A DNA stretch of 64,000 bases from positions 62,001 to 126,000 of the forward strand of contig NZ_QPLJ01000003.1 of NCBI RefSeq assembly GCF_003340555.1, written 5' to 3'. Source of the stretch: Jannaschia formosa. GTDB taxonomy: Bacteria; Pseudomonadota; Alphaproteobacteria; Rhodobacterales; Rhodobacteraceae. Shown here in pieces: positions 47,249 through 57,018 of this stretch; the first letter of the stretch is position 1; each line of letters begins with the position of its first letter. The notes beneath the pieces were generated by a model. That model was given only the letters and a program-made list of their open reading frames with translations, was not told the origin of the DNA and made no database searches. The position numbers were made by a program, and so were the translations under genes.

Positions 47249-48196
47249 CTAGCGTTCCTTCACCTTGTTGAGGGCCTTCACGTAGATGCTCGCCAGCCCG
47301 AACACGGTCACGAAGAGGATGATCGCATAGGCCGAGGCATAGCCCGTGCGCCATTTCTCGAAGGCCTCGCGCTTCAGGTCGATCGAGGTCAGCGTGGTGA
47401 CGTTGCCCGGTCCGCCCCCGGTCAACTGCACCACCAGGTCGAACATCTTGAAGTTCTCGATCCCCCGGAACAGCACCGCGAGCATCAGGAAGGGCAGCAC
47501 CATCGGGATGGTGATGGTGAAGAACTGCCGCCACTGCGAGGCGCGGTCGATCTCGGCCGCCTCGTAGATGTAATCGGGGATCGAGCGCAGGCCCGCGAGG
47601 CAGATCAGCATCACGAAAGGCGTCCACATCCAGGTGTCTACGATGACGATGGACCAGGGCGCCAGGTCGACCGATCCCAGCATGTCGAAGCTCGACGCGT
47701 TCTGCCCGGTCAGGAAGGCGATGACGTAATTGAAGAGGCCGATCTGCGGCTGGTAGAGGAAGGACCAGAAATTGCCGACCACGGCGGGACTCAGCATCAT
47801 CGGCAGGACGATGATCGTGGTCCAGAGGTCGTTGCCCTTGAACTTGCGGTTGATCAGCCAGGCCAGCGCGAAGCCAAGGATCACCTGCAGCGCGATGGTC
47901 CAGATCAGGAAATGCGCGGTCGCCTGCATCGACAGCCAGACGTCCGAGTCTGTCAGGATGCGCTCGTAGTTGCGCAGGCCGACCCACTCCACCTCCCGGC
48001 CCTGGCGGTTGGCGCGGAAGTCGGTGAAGCTGAGCCGGATCGTCCAGATCAGCGGAAAGATGTTGATCGCCAGCAGCAGGAAGATCGTCGGCGCCACGAA
48101 GATCCACGCGATGGCGCGATCCGAGAGACCTCGCACCTTGCGCGCGACCCGGGGCGGCGTGGCACGGGCGGCCTTGTCAGCAATCGAGTCGGACAT
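47249..48196 (-). CDS. Sugar ABC transporter permease 1 (CUT1, MalF/UgpA-like)
   Basis: 315 residues with six transmembrane helices; cytoplasmic basic N-terminus (ATPPRVARKVRGLSDRAIAW), then WIFVAPTIFLLLAINIFPLIWT. The EAA loop is YIYEAAEIDRASQWRQFFTITIPMVLP. The PDYIYEA... context is standard for binding-protein-dependent sugar importers. It is second in the operon, 108 bp after the binding-protein gene, with two hairpins in the gap, and 1 bp before permease 2. Confidence 0.92.
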   Translation of the reverse strand: MSDSIADKAARATPPRVARKVRGLSDRAIAWIFVAPTIFLLLAINIFPLIWTIRLSFTDFRANRQGREVEWVGLRNYERILTDSDVWLSMQATAHFLIWTIALQVILGFALAWLINRKFKGNDLWTTIIVLPMMLSPAVVGNFWSFLYQPQIGLFNYVIAFLTGQNASSFDMLGSVDLAPWSIVIVDTWMWTPFVMLICLAGLRSIPDYIYEAAEIDRASQWRQFFTITIPMVLPFLMLAVLFRGIENFKMFDLVVQLTGGGPGNVTTLTSIDLKREAFEKWRTGYASAYAIILFVTVFGLASIYVKALNKVKER

Positions 48197-48244
48197 GCGG
48201 TCTCCGGTCGCGCGGGCGCGGTGGGTCGACGGGGCGGGCGGGAA

Positions 48245-48293
48245 CCGCCGCCGGAGCTTCCGGCGGCGGGAAATCCTCGGGTCAGGCCCGAGG
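48245..48293 (-). promoter_or_regulatory. Two tandem hairpins between binding-protein and permease genes
   Basis: CCGCCGCCGG (48245-48254) pairs with CCGGCGGCGG (48260-48269); CCTCGGG (48275-48281) pairs with CCCGAGG (48287-48293). Neither has a T-run. This position is typical of 3' stabilising structures that let the binding protein outnumber the membrane subunits. Confidence 0.6.
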
Positions 48294-48304
48294 AGGATGC
48301 GGGG

Positions 48305-49624
48305 TCAGAGCTTGCCGTCGTCCTCGAAGACCTCGGTCCAGTCCTCGATCAGCATGTCCAGCGCCTCCTGCGCGGTGCCCTGGTCGGCGACCACGTAGTT
48401 GTGGATGCGCTCCTGCATGGCGAGCAGCAGCTCGGCATAGGTCGGCTCCTGCCAGAAGTCCTGGACGGCATTCATCGCTTCGAGGAAGTCGCCGGCGAAG
48501 GGCTGGCTCTCGATGAAGGACGGATCTTCAAGCACGGACTTGTGCACGGCGTAGCCGCCGAGGTCCCACCAGCGCTGCTGCACCTCGGGCTGCGCGAACC
48601 ACTTGATGTATTCCAGCGCCGCGTCCTGCTTGTCGCTGTAGGAGACGACCGAGATCCCCTGCCCGCCCAGCGTCGAGGCGTCCTTGTTCTGCGGCGGGTT
48701 GACGAAGAAGTCGATCTTCTCGCCGCCGATGTCCGGGTCCGCGAAGAGGCCCGGGAAGAAGGCGAACCAGTTCATCGCCATCGCCACCTGCCCCGATTTG
48801 AACGCGTCGAGCGACTCGCCCATGTAGGAGTTGGTGTAGCCCGGGGGCGTGCAGCACTCGTAGAGCTCCTTGTAGAACTCCAGCGCCTCGACGGCCTCGG
48901 CGGAGTTGACGGCGCCGACCATGTCGTAGCTGCCCGGCTCGTTCTCGTACTGGAAGCCCCAGGCATAGAGCGCGCCGGTCACGCCCATCGTGATCCCTTC
49001 GGACCCGCGCTCGGTGAAGATCGAGACGCCGTACCGCTCCTGCCCGTCGATCTCCCGGCCCTGGAAGAACTTGGCGATCTGCATCAATTCCTTCTGTGAC
49101 TCCGGCTCGCGCAGGGCCTGGCCGGTCTCGGCCTCGTAGGCTGCCATGATCTCGGGATCGGTGAACCAGTCCTTGCGGTAGAACCAGCCGTTGGCGTCGC
49201 CCATTGCGGGCAGCGCGTAATAGTTCTCGGTGCCCTTGGGCCAGGTCGAATAGGCATAGACGGCCGCGTCGGCGAAATCGTCCATGCTGATGCCCTCGGC
49301 ATCGAAGAAGTCGTTCAGCTTGACGTAATGGCCGTTCTCGGCGCCGCCGCCGATCCACTGGCTGTCGCCGATCAGAAGGTCGCAGAGCTTGCCGCCCGAG
49401 TTGAGCTCGTTCAGCATCCGGTCGGCGAAGTTGGGCCAGGGCACGAACTCGAAGTTCATGGTGTGGCCGGACTGCGCCTCGAAATCCTTCGACAGCTCGA
49501 CCAGCGCGTTGGCCGGGTCCCAGGCGGCCCAGCAGAGCGTCAGATCTTCGGCGGCGGCGGTGCCGCCCCAGGTCGCCCCGGCAAGCGCCAGGGCACTGGC
49601 GGAGGCCAGCTTGAACGTCTTCAT
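48305..49624 (-). CDS. Sugar ABC transporter substrate-binding protein
   Basis: 439 residues. Signal peptide MKTFKLASASALALAGATWGGTAAAE, with cleavage after AAA. The mature protein is an extracellular solute-binding protein family 1 fold: LTLCWAAWDPANALVELSKDFEAQSG, FVPWPNFADRMLNELNSGGKLCDLLIGDSQWIGG, and AMNWFAFFPGLF. Aromatic residues (WAAWD, QFQYEN, YWW-like stretches) fit sugar binding. It is the first gene of the operon and the only one with its own upstream region, which holds the palindromic operator. The imported compound is probably a sugar or polyol, not identifiable from sequence. Confidence 0.93.
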   Translation of the reverse strand: MKTFKLASASALALAGATWGGTAAAEDLTLCWAAWDPANALVELSKDFEAQSGHTMNFEFVPWPNFADRMLNELNSGGKLCDLLIGDSQWIGGGAENGHYVKLNDFFDAEGISMDDFADAAVYAYSTWPKGTENYYALPAMGDANGWFYRKDWFTDPEIMAAYEAETGQALREPESQKELMQIAKFFQGREIDGQERYGVSIFTERGSEGITMGVTGALYAWGFQYENEPGSYDMVGAVNSAEAVEALEFYKELYECCTPPGYTNSYMGESLDAFKSGQVAMAMNWFAFFPGLFADPDIGGEKIDFFVNPPQNKDASTLGGQGISVVSYSDKQDAALEYIKWFAQPEVQQRWWDLGGYAVHKSVLEDPSFIESQPFAGDFLEAMNAVQDFWQEPTYAELLLAMQERIHNYVVADQGTAQEALDMLIEDWTEVFEDDGKL

Positions 49625-49691
49625 GTTTATCCTCCCGTTGGCATCACGCGACCCGGCTCCTCTCCGAATCGGCTGCTGACCCGACGGTAAT

Positions 49692-49707
49692 TGAGGCACG
49701 TGCCTCA
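49692..49707. promoter_or_regulatory. Perfect 16-bp palindrome, likely LacI-family operator
   Basis: TGAGGCACGTGCCTCA is a perfect palindrome with a central CG, the symmetry of LacI-family operators. It lies 68 bases upstream of the binding-protein start, in the only sizeable control region of an operon that encodes a LacI regulator. I see no second copy in the operon. Confidence 0.7.
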
Positions 49708-49829
49708 CGTCTAGGGTTTTGTTCGCCGCCCAATGCGCGCGGCCATCTGTCCGGCAGGGCTTGCATCTCCGGGCGCCCGCTTCTATGTAGCGTCCAACAG
49801 CGGTGCCTTCGGGCTCCACCGACACTTCC

Positions 49830-49853
49830 AGCGGGCCGCACGGCCCGCTTTTT
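49830..49853 (+). terminator. Terminator-like hairpin in the rimP leader
   Basis: AGCGGGCC (49830-49837) pairs with GGCCCGCT (49842-49849), followed by TTTTCG, ending only about 17 bases before the rimP ATG. As nothing is transcribed into rimP from the left, this sits within the operon's own leader and suggests attenuation. Confidence 0.6.
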
Positions 49854-49870
49854 CGTTTCCGGGGACAGCA

Positions 49871-50455
49871 ATGTCGGATCTCATCGCCAAGACGGCCATG
49901 GACAAGCGCCTGGCCGAGATCGTGACGCCCATCGTCGAGGACATGGGCTATGAACTCGTGCGCCTGCGCCTGATGTCCGGCAAGACCGCGACGCTGCAGA
50001 TCATGGCCGACCTGCCCCAGGGCGGGATCGAGGTCGACGCCCTGGCCGCGATCAGCACGGAGCTGTCCGCCAATCTCGACGTCGAGGACCCGATCGAGGG
50101 CGAATACACGCTCGAGGTCTCCTCCCCCGGCATCGACCGGCCGCTGACCCGGCTCAAGGATTTCGACGTCTGGGAAGGCTACGAGGCCCGGATCGAGACG
50201 ACGGACCTGATCGACGGCCAGCGCCGCTTCAAGGGGACGCTGATGGGAACCGAGGGCGACGAGGTCCTGATCGAGATCGAGCAGGGCAGCGAGACGCCGG
50301 TGATCGGTCTCAAGTTCGACTGGCTGAGCGACGCCAAGCTGATCCTCACCGACGAGCTGATCCGCGACGTGCTGAAGGCGCGCAAGGACGACGGTCGGAT
50401 CGACGAGACCCAATTCGACGAAGTGAAGACTCTCATGGACGGTGAGGAGGACTGA
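49871..50455 (+). CDS. rimP: Ribosome maturation factor RimP
   Basis: 194 residues. It helps 30S subunit maturation, binding S12. N-terminal domain: [65 protein letters not shown], the strongest family signature; then an SH3-like C-terminal domain (~90-150, [19 protein letters not shown]). It is the first gene of the rimP-nusA-ylxR-infB operon, with 2 bp before nusA, in standard alphaproteobacterial order. The ATG follows GGGGACAGC. A longer N-terminal reading from 49733 would include the leader hairpin and is rejected. Confidence 0.95.
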   Translation: MSDLIAKTAMDKRLAEIVTPIVEDMGYELVRLRLMSGKTATLQIMADLPQGGIEVDALAAISTELSANLDVEDPIEGEYTLEVSSPGIDRPLTRLKDFDVWEGYEARIETTDLIDGQRRFKGTLMGTEGDEVLIEIEQGSETPVIGLKFDWLSDAKLILTDELIRDVLKARKDDGRIDETQFDEVKTLMDGEED

Positions 50456-50457
50456 CG

Positions 50458-52221
50458 ATGGCGATTACATCCGCCAACCAGCTGGAATTGCTGCAGATCG
50501 CCGACGCGGTCGCGCGCGAGAAGATGATCGACCCCGGCCTCGTGGTCGAGGCGATGGAAGACAGCCTCGCCCGGGCCGCCAAGTCCCGCTACGGCGCCGA
50601 CATGGACGTGCAGGTCTCGATCGATCGCAAGACCGGCCAGGCCACCTTCACCCGCGTCCGCACCATCACCGACGAAGAGCTGATCGAGAACGAGAAGGCG
50701 GAGATGACCGCCAAGGCCGCCGCCGACACGGTGCGCAGCCAGGGCGGCGCCGTCTTCGTGACCCGGCGCAAGATCCCGATCTGGGGCGAAGAGGGCAAGA
50801 AGGTCGGCGAGAAGGAGGTCCGCGCCTTCTACCTGATGAAGCCCGGCGACAAGGACGCCAAGCGCATGGAAGGCGTCGACCAGCAGACGCCGCCGCAGCT
50901 AGGCGACGTGCTCGTTGACGTTATCCCGCCCGTCGACATGGGCCGCATCGCCGCGCAGTCCGCCAAGCAGGTCATCCTGCAGAAGGTCCGCGAGGCCGAG
51001 CGCGACCGCCAGTACGAGGAATTCAAGGACCGCGCCGGGACCATCATCAACGGCCTCGTCAAGCGCGAGGAATACGGCAACATCATCATCGACATCGGCG
51101 CCGGCGAAGCCGTGCTGCGCCGCAACGAGAAGATCGGGCGCGAGGCCTACCGTCCCGGCGACCGCATCCGCGTCTACATCAAGGACGTGCGGCGCGAGCA
51201 GCGCGGCCCGCAGATCTTCCTGTCGCGCACCTCGCCCGAGTTCATGAAGAAGCTGTTCGAGATGGAGGTCCCCGAGATCTACGACGGCGTCATCGAGATC
51301 AAGGCCTGCGCCCGCGATCCGGGCAGCCGCGCCAAGATCGCCGTGATCTCCTACGACAGCTCGATCGACCCGGTCGGCGCCTGCGTCGGCATGCGGGGCA
51401 GCCGCGTGCAGGCCGTCGTGAACGAGCTTCAGGGCGAGAAGATCGACATCATCCCCTGGAACGAGGACGCGCCCACCTTCCTCGTGAACGCGCTTCAGCC
51501 CGCCGAGGTGACGAAGGTCGTCCTCGACGACGAGAACGAGCGGATCGAGGTCGTCGTCCCCGAGGAGCAGCTGAGCCTCGCCATCGGCCGGCGCGGCCAG
51601 AACGTGCGTCTGGCGTCGCAACTGACCGGGCTCGACATCGACATCCTCACCGAGGAGGAGGAGTCGAAGCGCCGCCAGGCCGAGTTCGAGGTCCGCACCA
51701 GGCTCTTCATGGACACGCTCGACCTCGACGAGTTCTTCGCCCAGCTTCTCGTCTCCGAAGGCTTCACCAATCTCGAAGAGGTCGCCTATGTTGAGACCGA
51801 CGAGCTTCTGGTGATCGACGGCGTCGACGAGGACACGGCGGCCGAGCTTCAGGCCCGCGCCCGCGACTACCTCGAGGCGCAGAACGCCAAGGCTCTGGAA
51901 GCCGCGCGCGAGAACGGGCTCCAGGACGATCTCGCCTCCTTCGAGGGGCTGACGCCGCAGATGCTGGAGGCGCTGACCAAGGACGGCGTCACCTCGCTGG
52001 AGGATTTCGCCACCTGCGCTGACTGGGAACTGGCCGGCGGCTGGACCGTCGAGAACGGCGAGCGCACGAAGGACGACGGCCTGCTGGAGCCCTTCGGCAT
52101 CACCCTGGAGGAAGCGCAGGACCTGATCATGACCGCGCGCGTGATGCTCGGCTGGGTCTCGCCCGAGGATGCGCTCGGCCAGGCCGAGGACGACGCCGAG
52201 ACAGAGGAGGCCGGGGCGTGA
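50458..52221 (+). CDS. nusA: Transcription termination/antitermination factor NusA
   Basis: 587 residues. Domains in order: N-terminal RNA-polymerase-binding domain (1-~125), S1 (~130-200, ending [25 protein letters not shown]), KH1 and KH2 (~205-345, [28 protein letters not shown] and [18 protein letters not shown]), then two acidic helix-hairpin repeats (~365-500, [22 protein letters not shown]) and an acidic tail. It controls pausing, termination and antitermination. It is longer than the E. coli protein only in the tail region. It could act on its own operon's leader hairpin. Adjacent to rimP and ylxR. Confidence 0.97.
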   Translation: MAITSANQLELLQIADAVAREKMIDPGLVVEAMEDSLARAAKSRYGADMDVQVSIDRKTGQATFTRVRTITDEELIENEKAEMTAKAAADTVRSQGGAVFVTRRKIPIWGEEGKKVGEKEVRAFYLMKPGDKDAKRMEGVDQQTPPQLGDVLVDVIPPVDMGRIAAQSAKQVILQKVREAERDRQYEEFKDRAGTIINGLVKREEYGNIIIDIGAGEAVLRRNEKIGREAYRPGDRIRVYIKDVRREQRGPQIFLSRTSPEFMKKLFEMEVPEIYDGVIEIKACARDPGSRAKIAVISYDSSIDPVGACVGMRGSRVQAVVNELQGEKIDIIPWNEDAPTFLVNALQPAEVTKVVLDDENERIEVVVPEEQLSLAIGRRGQNVRLASQLTGLDIDILTEEEESKRRQAEFEVRTRLFMDTLDLDEFFAQLLVSEGFTNLEEVAYVETDELLVIDGVDEDTAAELQARARDYLEAQNAKALEAARENGLQDDLASFEGLTPQMLEALTKDGVTSLEDFATCADWELAGGWTVENGERTKDDGLLEPFGITLEEAQDLIMTARVMLGWVSPEDALGQAEDDAETEEAGA

Positions 52222-52239
52222 TCGCCCCGGATCGTTTCC

Positions 52240-52869
52240 TTGACCCGCGGTGGCAGGACGAAAGACCGCAGCGAGCCTGAGCGCCGCTGCATCGTGACCG
52301 GCGAGACCGGCCCCAAGGAGGGGCTGGTCCGCTTCGTCGTCGGACCCGACGACATGGTCTATCCCGACGTGGCCGGCAAGCTGCCGGGCCGTGGCATCTA
52401 CGTGACCGCGACGCGCGAGGCCTTGGAAAAGGCCGTCGCCAAGCGCATATTCTCCAAAGGGGCCAAGAGACAGGTCGGCGTACCCGACGGATTGGTGGCC
52501 CTGGTCGAGACGGCGCTCCTGCGACGGGTGCAGGACATGCTGGCGATGGCCCGGAAGGCGGGCCAGGCGATCACGGGATACGAGAAGGTCAAGACCGCCC
52601 TCGCCTTTGAGGACATGCGCGTCCTGCTCCAGGCCTCCGACGGGTCGGAGCGGGGCAAGGGCAAGTTGTCGACGCCCGAAGGCGGCAAGTGGATCGGATT
52701 CCTGACGGCGGACGAGCTGGGACAGGCCTTCGCCCGCGACCGGGTCATCCATGCGGCGGTGGCCGCTGGAACCTTGGCGGAACGTATTGTAGAGGAAGCC
52801 GCAAGGCTTCAGGGCATCAGACACGACGGCGGCAAACCGGCTGCCGAGAAGGATATCGGGAACGCATGA
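52240..52869 (+). CDS. YlxR (DUF448) - L7Ae-like fusion RNA-binding protein
   Basis: 209 residues from a TTG start ([17 protein letters not shown]); no ATG fits before the conserved start. The N-terminal YlxR domain (~12-90) has [21 protein letters not shown] and [23 protein letters not shown]. The C-terminal L7Ae-like part (~95-190) has [22 protein letters not shown]. It is probably RNA-binding, affecting ribosome assembly or transcription. It occupies the usual place between nusA and infB; its stop overlaps the infB start (ATGA). A TTG start 18 bp after nusA may limit expression. Confidence 0.9.
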   Translation: MTRGGRTKDRSEPERRCIVTGETGPKEGLVRFVVGPDDMVYPDVAGKLPGRGIYVTATREALEKAVAKRIFSKGAKRQVGVPDGLVALVETALLRRVQDMLAMARKAGQAITGYEKVKTALAFEDMRVLLQASDGSERGKGKLSTPEGGKWIGFLTADELGQAFARDRVIHAAVAAGTLAERIVEEAARLQGIRHDGGKPAAEKDIGNA

Positions 52870-55325
52870 GCGATACGGACGGAAAGAAACCCCTCGGCCT
52901 CTCCGGAGGCGCCCGCAGTGGACAGGTGAAGCAGAGCTTCGCCCGCGGACGCACGAAGAACGTCGTGGTGGAGACCAAGCGCAAGCGCGTGCAGGTCCCA
53001 AAGCCGCAGGCGCAGAGCGCCGCGGCCGTGAACGCGCAGGGCGGCAAGGCCGCCGGCACCACCGACGCGGAGATGGAGCGTCGCCTCAGGGCATTGCAGG
53101 CCGCCAAGGCCCGCGAGGCCGAGGATAACGAACGCCGTGCCCGCGAGGAGCGCGAGGCCGAGGAGGCCCGCGCCCGTCGCCGCGAGGAGATCGAGGCCAA
53201 GGCCCGCGAGGAGAAGGAGCGCGAAGAGCTGCTCCGCCAGAAGGCCGAGGAGGACGAGCGTCGCAAGCGCGAGGCTCAGGAAGAGAAGGAAAGGCCCGCC
53301 GAACCCGTGGCCGCCGAGGCCCAGCCCGCGCCGGAGCGGCAGCGCAATCTCGGCCCCGACGCCAAGCCCGGCGGCGAGAAGCGCCGCCGCAGCGACGACG
53401 AGGGTGGCAAGCCCAAGGGCGGCGGCGAACGGCGCGGCGGCAAGCTGACCGTGAACCAGGCGCTGCGCGGCGGCGAAGGCGGGCGCACGCGCTCGCTGGC
53501 CTCCATGCGTCGCAAGCAGGAGCGGCAGCGCCGCGGCGGCGGCGACTCGGGTCCGCAGGAGAAGGTGGTCCGTACCGTCCAGCTTCCCGAGACCATCGTC
53601 GTCTCGGAGCTGGCGAACCGCATGACCGAGCGTGTGGCCTCCGTGGTCAAGGCGCTGATGCAGAACGGCATGATGGTCACGCAGAACCAGGTGATCGACG
53701 CCGACACCGCCGAGCTCATCATCGAGGAGTTCGGGCACAAGGTGCAGCGCGTCTCGGAATCCGATGTCGAGCAGGCCATCGAGGTCGAGGCGGACAGGCC
53801 CGAGGACCTCAAGGACCGCGCGCCCGTCATCACGATCATGGGCCATGTCGACCACGGCAAGACCTCGCTTCTGGACGCGATCCGCAAGACCAAGGTCGTC
53901 GCGGGCGAGGCCGGCGGCATCACCCAGCACATCGGCGCCTATCAGGTCGAGGTGAACGGCAAGAAGCTCAGCTTCCTCGACACGCCGGGCCACGCGGCCT
54001 TCACCTCGATGCGCGCCCGTGGCGCGCAGGTGACCGATATCGTGGTTCTGGTCGTGGCCGCCGATGACGCGGTCATGCCGCAGACGATCGAGGCCATCAA
54101 CCACGCCAAGGCGGCGGGCGTCCCGATGATCGTTGCGATCAACAAGGTCGACCTGCCGGCGGCGGACCCGAACCGGGTACGCACGGCCCTGCTTCAGCAC
54201 GAGGTCGTCGTCGAGGAGATGTCGGGCGACGTGCAGGACGTCGAGGTCTCGGCTCATACGGGCAAGGGCCTGCCGGAGCTTCTGGAAGCCATCGCGCTTC
54301 AGGCCGAGATCCTGGAGCTGAAGGCCAACCCGGACCGCGCGGCGCAGGGCGCCGTCATCGAGGCGCAGCTCGACGTGGGCCGCGGCCCGGTCGCGACCGT
54401 CCTCGTGCAGAACGGCACGCTCAAGCGCGGCGACATCTTCGTCGTGGGCGAGCAGTGGGGCAAGGTGCGCGCCCTGGTCGACGATACCGGCCGGCGCGTG
54501 GACGAGGCCGGCCCGTCGGTCCCGGTCGAGGTGCTGGGCCTCAACGGCACGCCCGAGGCGGGCGACGTTCTGAACGTCGTCCGGACCGAGTCCGAGGCGC
54601 GCGAGATCGCCGCCTACCGCGAGCAGGCCGCCAAGGACAAGCGCGCGGCGGCGGGTGCGGCGACGACGCTGGACCAGTTGCTGGCCAAGGCCAAGGACGA
54701 CAAGAACGTCTCGGAGCTGCCCATCGTGGTGAAGGCCGACGTTCAGGGCTCGGCCGAGGCCATCGTCCAGGCGATGGAGAAGATCGGCAACGAAGAGGTG
54801 CGCGTCCGCGTGCTCCATTACGGGGTCGGCGCGATCACCGAATCGGATATCGGTCTCGCCGAAGCCTCGGGCGCGCCGGTCATCGGCTTCAACGTCCGCG
54901 CCAACGCGCCCGCGCGCGCGGCGGCCAACCAGAAGGGCGTGGAGATCCGCTACTACTCGGTGATCTACGACCTCGTGGACGACGTGAAGGCGGCCGCTTC
55001 GGGCCTGCTCTCGGCCGAGGTTCGCGAGAACTTCATCGGCTATGCCGAGATCCGCGAGACCTTCCGCGTCACCGGCGTCGGCAACGTCGCGGGCTGCCTC
55101 GTGACCGAGGGCGTGGCCCGCCGGTCCGCCGGGGTGCGCCTGCTGCGCGACAACACGGTGGTCCACGAGGGCACGCTGAAGACGCTCAAGCGCTTCAAGG
55201 ACGAGGTGAAGGAAGTCGTCTCCGGCCAGGAATGCGGCATGGCCTTCGAGAACTACGACGACATCCGCGTCGGCGACGTCATCGAGATCTTCGAGCGGGA
55301 GGAGGTCGAGCGCTCGCTCACCTGA
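52866..55325 (+). CDS. infB: Translation initiation factor IF-2
   Basis: 819 residues. The N-terminal ~200 residues are a basic/acidic coiled-coil region ([40 protein letters not shown]), typical and variable. The IF2 N-terminal domain ([27 protein letters not shown]) precedes the G domain: G1 GHVDHGKT at 326-333, DTPGHAAF (G3), NKVD (G4) and the later SAHTGKG region. Domains II-IV follow ([36 protein letters not shown]). It brings initiator fMet-tRNA to the ribosome using GTP. Last gene of the operon, ending before a strong terminator. Confidence 0.97.
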   Translation: MSDTDGKKPLGLSGGARSGQVKQSFARGRTKNVVVETKRKRVQVPKPQAQSAAAVNAQGGKAAGTTDAEMERRLRALQAAKAREAEDNERRAREEREAEEARARRREEIEAKAREEKEREELLRQKAEEDERRKREAQEEKERPAEPVAAEAQPAPERQRNLGPDAKPGGEKRRRSDDEGGKPKGGGERRGGKLTVNQALRGGEGGRTRSLASMRRKQERQRRGGGDSGPQEKVVRTVQLPETIVVSELANRMTERVASVVKALMQNGMMVTQNQVIDADTAELIIEEFGHKVQRVSESDVEQAIEVEADRPEDLKDRAPVITIMGHVDHGKTSLLDAIRKTKVVAGEAGGITQHIGAYQVEVNGKKLSFLDTPGHAAFTSMRARGAQVTDIVVLVVAADDAVMPQTIEAINHAKAAGVPMIVAINKVDLPAADPNRVRTALLQHEVVVEEMSGDVQDVEVSAHTGKGLPELLEAIALQAEILELKANPDRAAQGAVIEAQLDVGRGPVATVLVQNGTLKRGDIFVVGEQWGKVRALVDDTGRRVDEAGPSVPVEVLGLNGTPEAGDVLNVVRTESEAREIAAYREQAAKDKRAAAGAATTLDQLLAKAKDDKNVSELPIVVKADVQGSAEAIVQAMEKIGNEEVRVRVLHYGVGAITESDIGLAEASGAPVIGFNVRANAPARAAANQKGVEIRYYSVIYDLVDDVKAAASGLLSAEVRENFIGYAEIRETFRVTGVGNVAGCLVTEGVARRSAGVRLLRDNTVVHEGTLKTLKRFKDEVKEVVSGQECGMAFENYDDIRVGDVIEIFEREEVERSLT

Positions 55326-55346
55326 TTCCCCCGTCACGAGACATGG

Positions 55347-55375
55347 AAAAGGGCGCCTGCGGGCGCCCTTTTTCG
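55347..55375 (+). terminator. Intrinsic terminator of the rimP-nusA-ylxR-infB operon
   Basis: AAAAGGGCGCC (55347-55357) pairs perfectly with GGCGCCCTTTT (55362-55372) around a TGCG loop, followed by TTC. Canonical stem plus T-run 21 bp after infB. Confidence 0.92.
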
Positions 55376-55488
55376 TGCCTGGCCGGTGTGAGTCGGGATC
55401 ACCTCACCGCGTCATGGTCGAGTCAGGCCCGGGGATGCCGGCGCAGCGGAAACACCTCCGTGCGCCAGCGGAACACCCGGGAACGGGC

Positions 55489-56091
55489 CTATCTCGGCGG
55501 CCGCGCCATGAAGATCGGGTGCGGCTGGAACGGCTTGCCCTTGATCGGGGTCGCCTTGCTGGCCCGCTGGGTCGACTGGACGGGCTCCCGCTTCAGCGGC
55601 GGCGTCATCTGCGCCACCCTCGGGGATCCGGCCGCGGTTCCGGCGTCAGCCCCGGCGGCGGCCATGGCCGGCGCGGGCTTCGCGGCAGGCATGACGGCGG
55701 GCTTCGCCGCAGGCATGGCCACAGGCTTCGCCGCCTCCATCTGCGCGGTCGCCCGCAGCGGCGGCATTGGCTCCCGCATGGCGTGGGAATAGACCGCGGC
55801 CTGCGTGCGGGCGCGGTGCGTCTCCTCCTGCAGCAGGCGGATACTGGCCAGCGTGTCCAGCGTCGCGTTCAGATGCACGCCCCGCATCACCAGCCCCAAG
55901 CCCAGCAGGGCCACGACGAGGCCCGGCGCCAGCCCGACCAGCCAGCCCGCCTCCGGCAGGCCCGGCAGGCCCCCGGTCAGCACCGCCAGCCCCACGAGGC
56001 CCAGCCCCGCGATCACGCCGCCTGTTCCGATTATCGTCGCGATGGCCGCCATTCGCTCTGCCATCACGCTCCGGTCCGTTCGATCTGCCAT
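55489..56091 (-). CDS. Small two-helix membrane protein with Ala/Pro-rich repeat tail
   Basis: 200 residues from ATG 56091 (MADRTDRSVMAERM) after AAGAGGGAC. Two hydrophobic helices at ~15-35 (ATIIGTGGVIAGLGLVGLAVL) and ~48-65 (APGLVVALLGLGLVMRG) are followed by a short helix with LASIRLLQEETHRART. The C-terminal ~90 residues are low complexity with PAAKPAVMPAAKPAPAM repeats, ending in a basic Pro-rich tail. No family recognised. It lies between convergent infB and the pet operon, the latter ending in a bidirectional-looking hairpin. A longer reading from 56178 would cover that hairpin and is unlikely. Confidence 0.6.
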   Translation of the reverse strand: MADRTDRSVMAERMAAIATIIGTGGVIAGLGLVGLAVLTGGLPGLPEAGWLVGLAPGLVVALLGLGLVMRGVHLNATLDTLASIRLLQEETHRARTQAAVYSHAMREPMPPLRATAQMEAAKPVAMPAAKPAVMPAAKPAPAMAAAGADAGTAAGSPRVAQMTPPLKREPVQSTQRASKATPIKGKPFQPHPIFMARPPR

Positions 56092-56149
56092 CTGCCGTCC
56101 CTCTTGTTTTTCTTCTTGATGACCGCGCCGCGCCCGATCCCGCAACAGC

Positions 56150-56176
56150 AAAAAGCCGGCCCCACCGGGGCCGGCC
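56150..56176 (-). terminator. Intrinsic terminator of the petABC operon
   Basis: GCCGGCCCC (56155-56163) pairs with GGGGCCGGC (56167-56175) around ACC. On the minus strand it is followed by TTTTT (plus-strand A-run 56150-56154). It lies 28 bp after the cytochrome c1 stop. Confidence 0.85.
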
Positions 56177-56203
56177 AATTTTCCGCCGAAGCGTGACCTT
56201 GAA

Positions 56204-57010
56204 TCAGGCGGGATCCTGCGCCTTGCGGCGCGACTTGACCGGCGCCCAGATCCGCTTGTTGGTCAGGTAGAGAAGCACCGACAGCACCGTCAGCATGATG
56301 ACGGCGGTCAGCCCCATCTGCTTGCGCGCGGCCAGCTTCGGCTCGGCGGTCCACATCAGGAAGGCCGAGACGTCCTTGGCGACGCTCTCGATGTCGTTGG
56401 GCGAGCCGTCGTCGAAGTCGACGTCCTCACCGTAGATCGGCGGCGCCATCGAGATCCAGCCGCCCGGGAAGGCGGTGTTCTCGTAGAGGATGGTGCCCGC
56501 CACCTCCTGCTCCTCGCCGGTATAGCCGAGCAGCAGCGAGGTGATGTATTCCGGGCCGCCCATCCCCTTGAAGATCTGGTTGAGGCCCAGGTTGTAGGGG
56601 CCGTGGAACCCCGCCCGCGCCTTCGCCATCAGCGACAGGTCAGGCGCGCCGACCGCGGTCACCGCCGGGAAGTGGTCGGTGGGCAGCGCGGTGCGGAAGT
56701 CGCCTTCGCCGAAGTTCAGCGTCGGGTCCCAGACCTCGAAGGTCTCGGTGTAGGCCTTCATCTGCTCTTCCGAGAAGCCCGGCCCGCCCTCGTCCGCGAG
56801 GGTGCGGAAGGGGACGTATTGCAGGCCGTGGCAGGACGCGCAGACCTGCGTGTAGACCTTCAGGCCGCGCTGCAGCTGGATCGGGTCGTAGGTCCCGGTC
56901 AGCCCCTCGAAGGGGAAGTCGTAGTTGTAGACTTCCCCGGCGGACCCGGCCGCGAAGACGGGACCTGCCGAAAGGGCCAGGACGGCGAGGGATTTGGTAA
57001 AGATGTTCAT
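56204..57010 (-). CDS. petC: Cytochrome c1 of the bc1 complex
   Basis: 268 residues from ATG 57010, preceded by GAGGG; an upstream in-frame GTG lacks spacing. Signal peptide MNIFTKSLAVLALSAGPVFA. Haem c site CASCHG at ~57-62 (QVCASCHGLQYVPF), with the Met ligand in WISMAPPIYGEDV (~185). A C-terminal membrane anchor (~235-255, LTAVIMLTVLSVLLYL) is followed by a basic tail. It passes electrons from the Rieske protein to soluble cytochrome c in the periplasm. Third gene of petABC, 8 bp after the cytochrome b gene. Confidence 0.95.
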   Translation of the reverse strand: MNIFTKSLAVLALSAGPVFAAGSAGEVYNYDFPFEGLTGTYDPIQLQRGLKVYTQVCASCHGLQYVPFRTLADEGGPGFSEEQMKAYTETFEVWDPTLNFGEGDFRTALPTDHFPAVTAVGAPDLSLMAKARAGFHGPYNLGLNQIFKGMGGPEYITSLLLGYTGEEQEVAGTILYENTAFPGGWISMAPPIYGEDVDFDDGSPNDIESVAKDVSAFLMWTAEPKLAARKQMGLTAVIMLTVLSVLLYLTNKRIWAPVKSRRKAQDPA

Positions 57011-57018
57011 GATGTCCC

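Noticed and set aside
49733-49870. 46-codon N-terminal extension of RimP
   Set aside because: It would place the terminator-like leader hairpin inside the coding region, and the family start is MSDLIAK-type at 49871.
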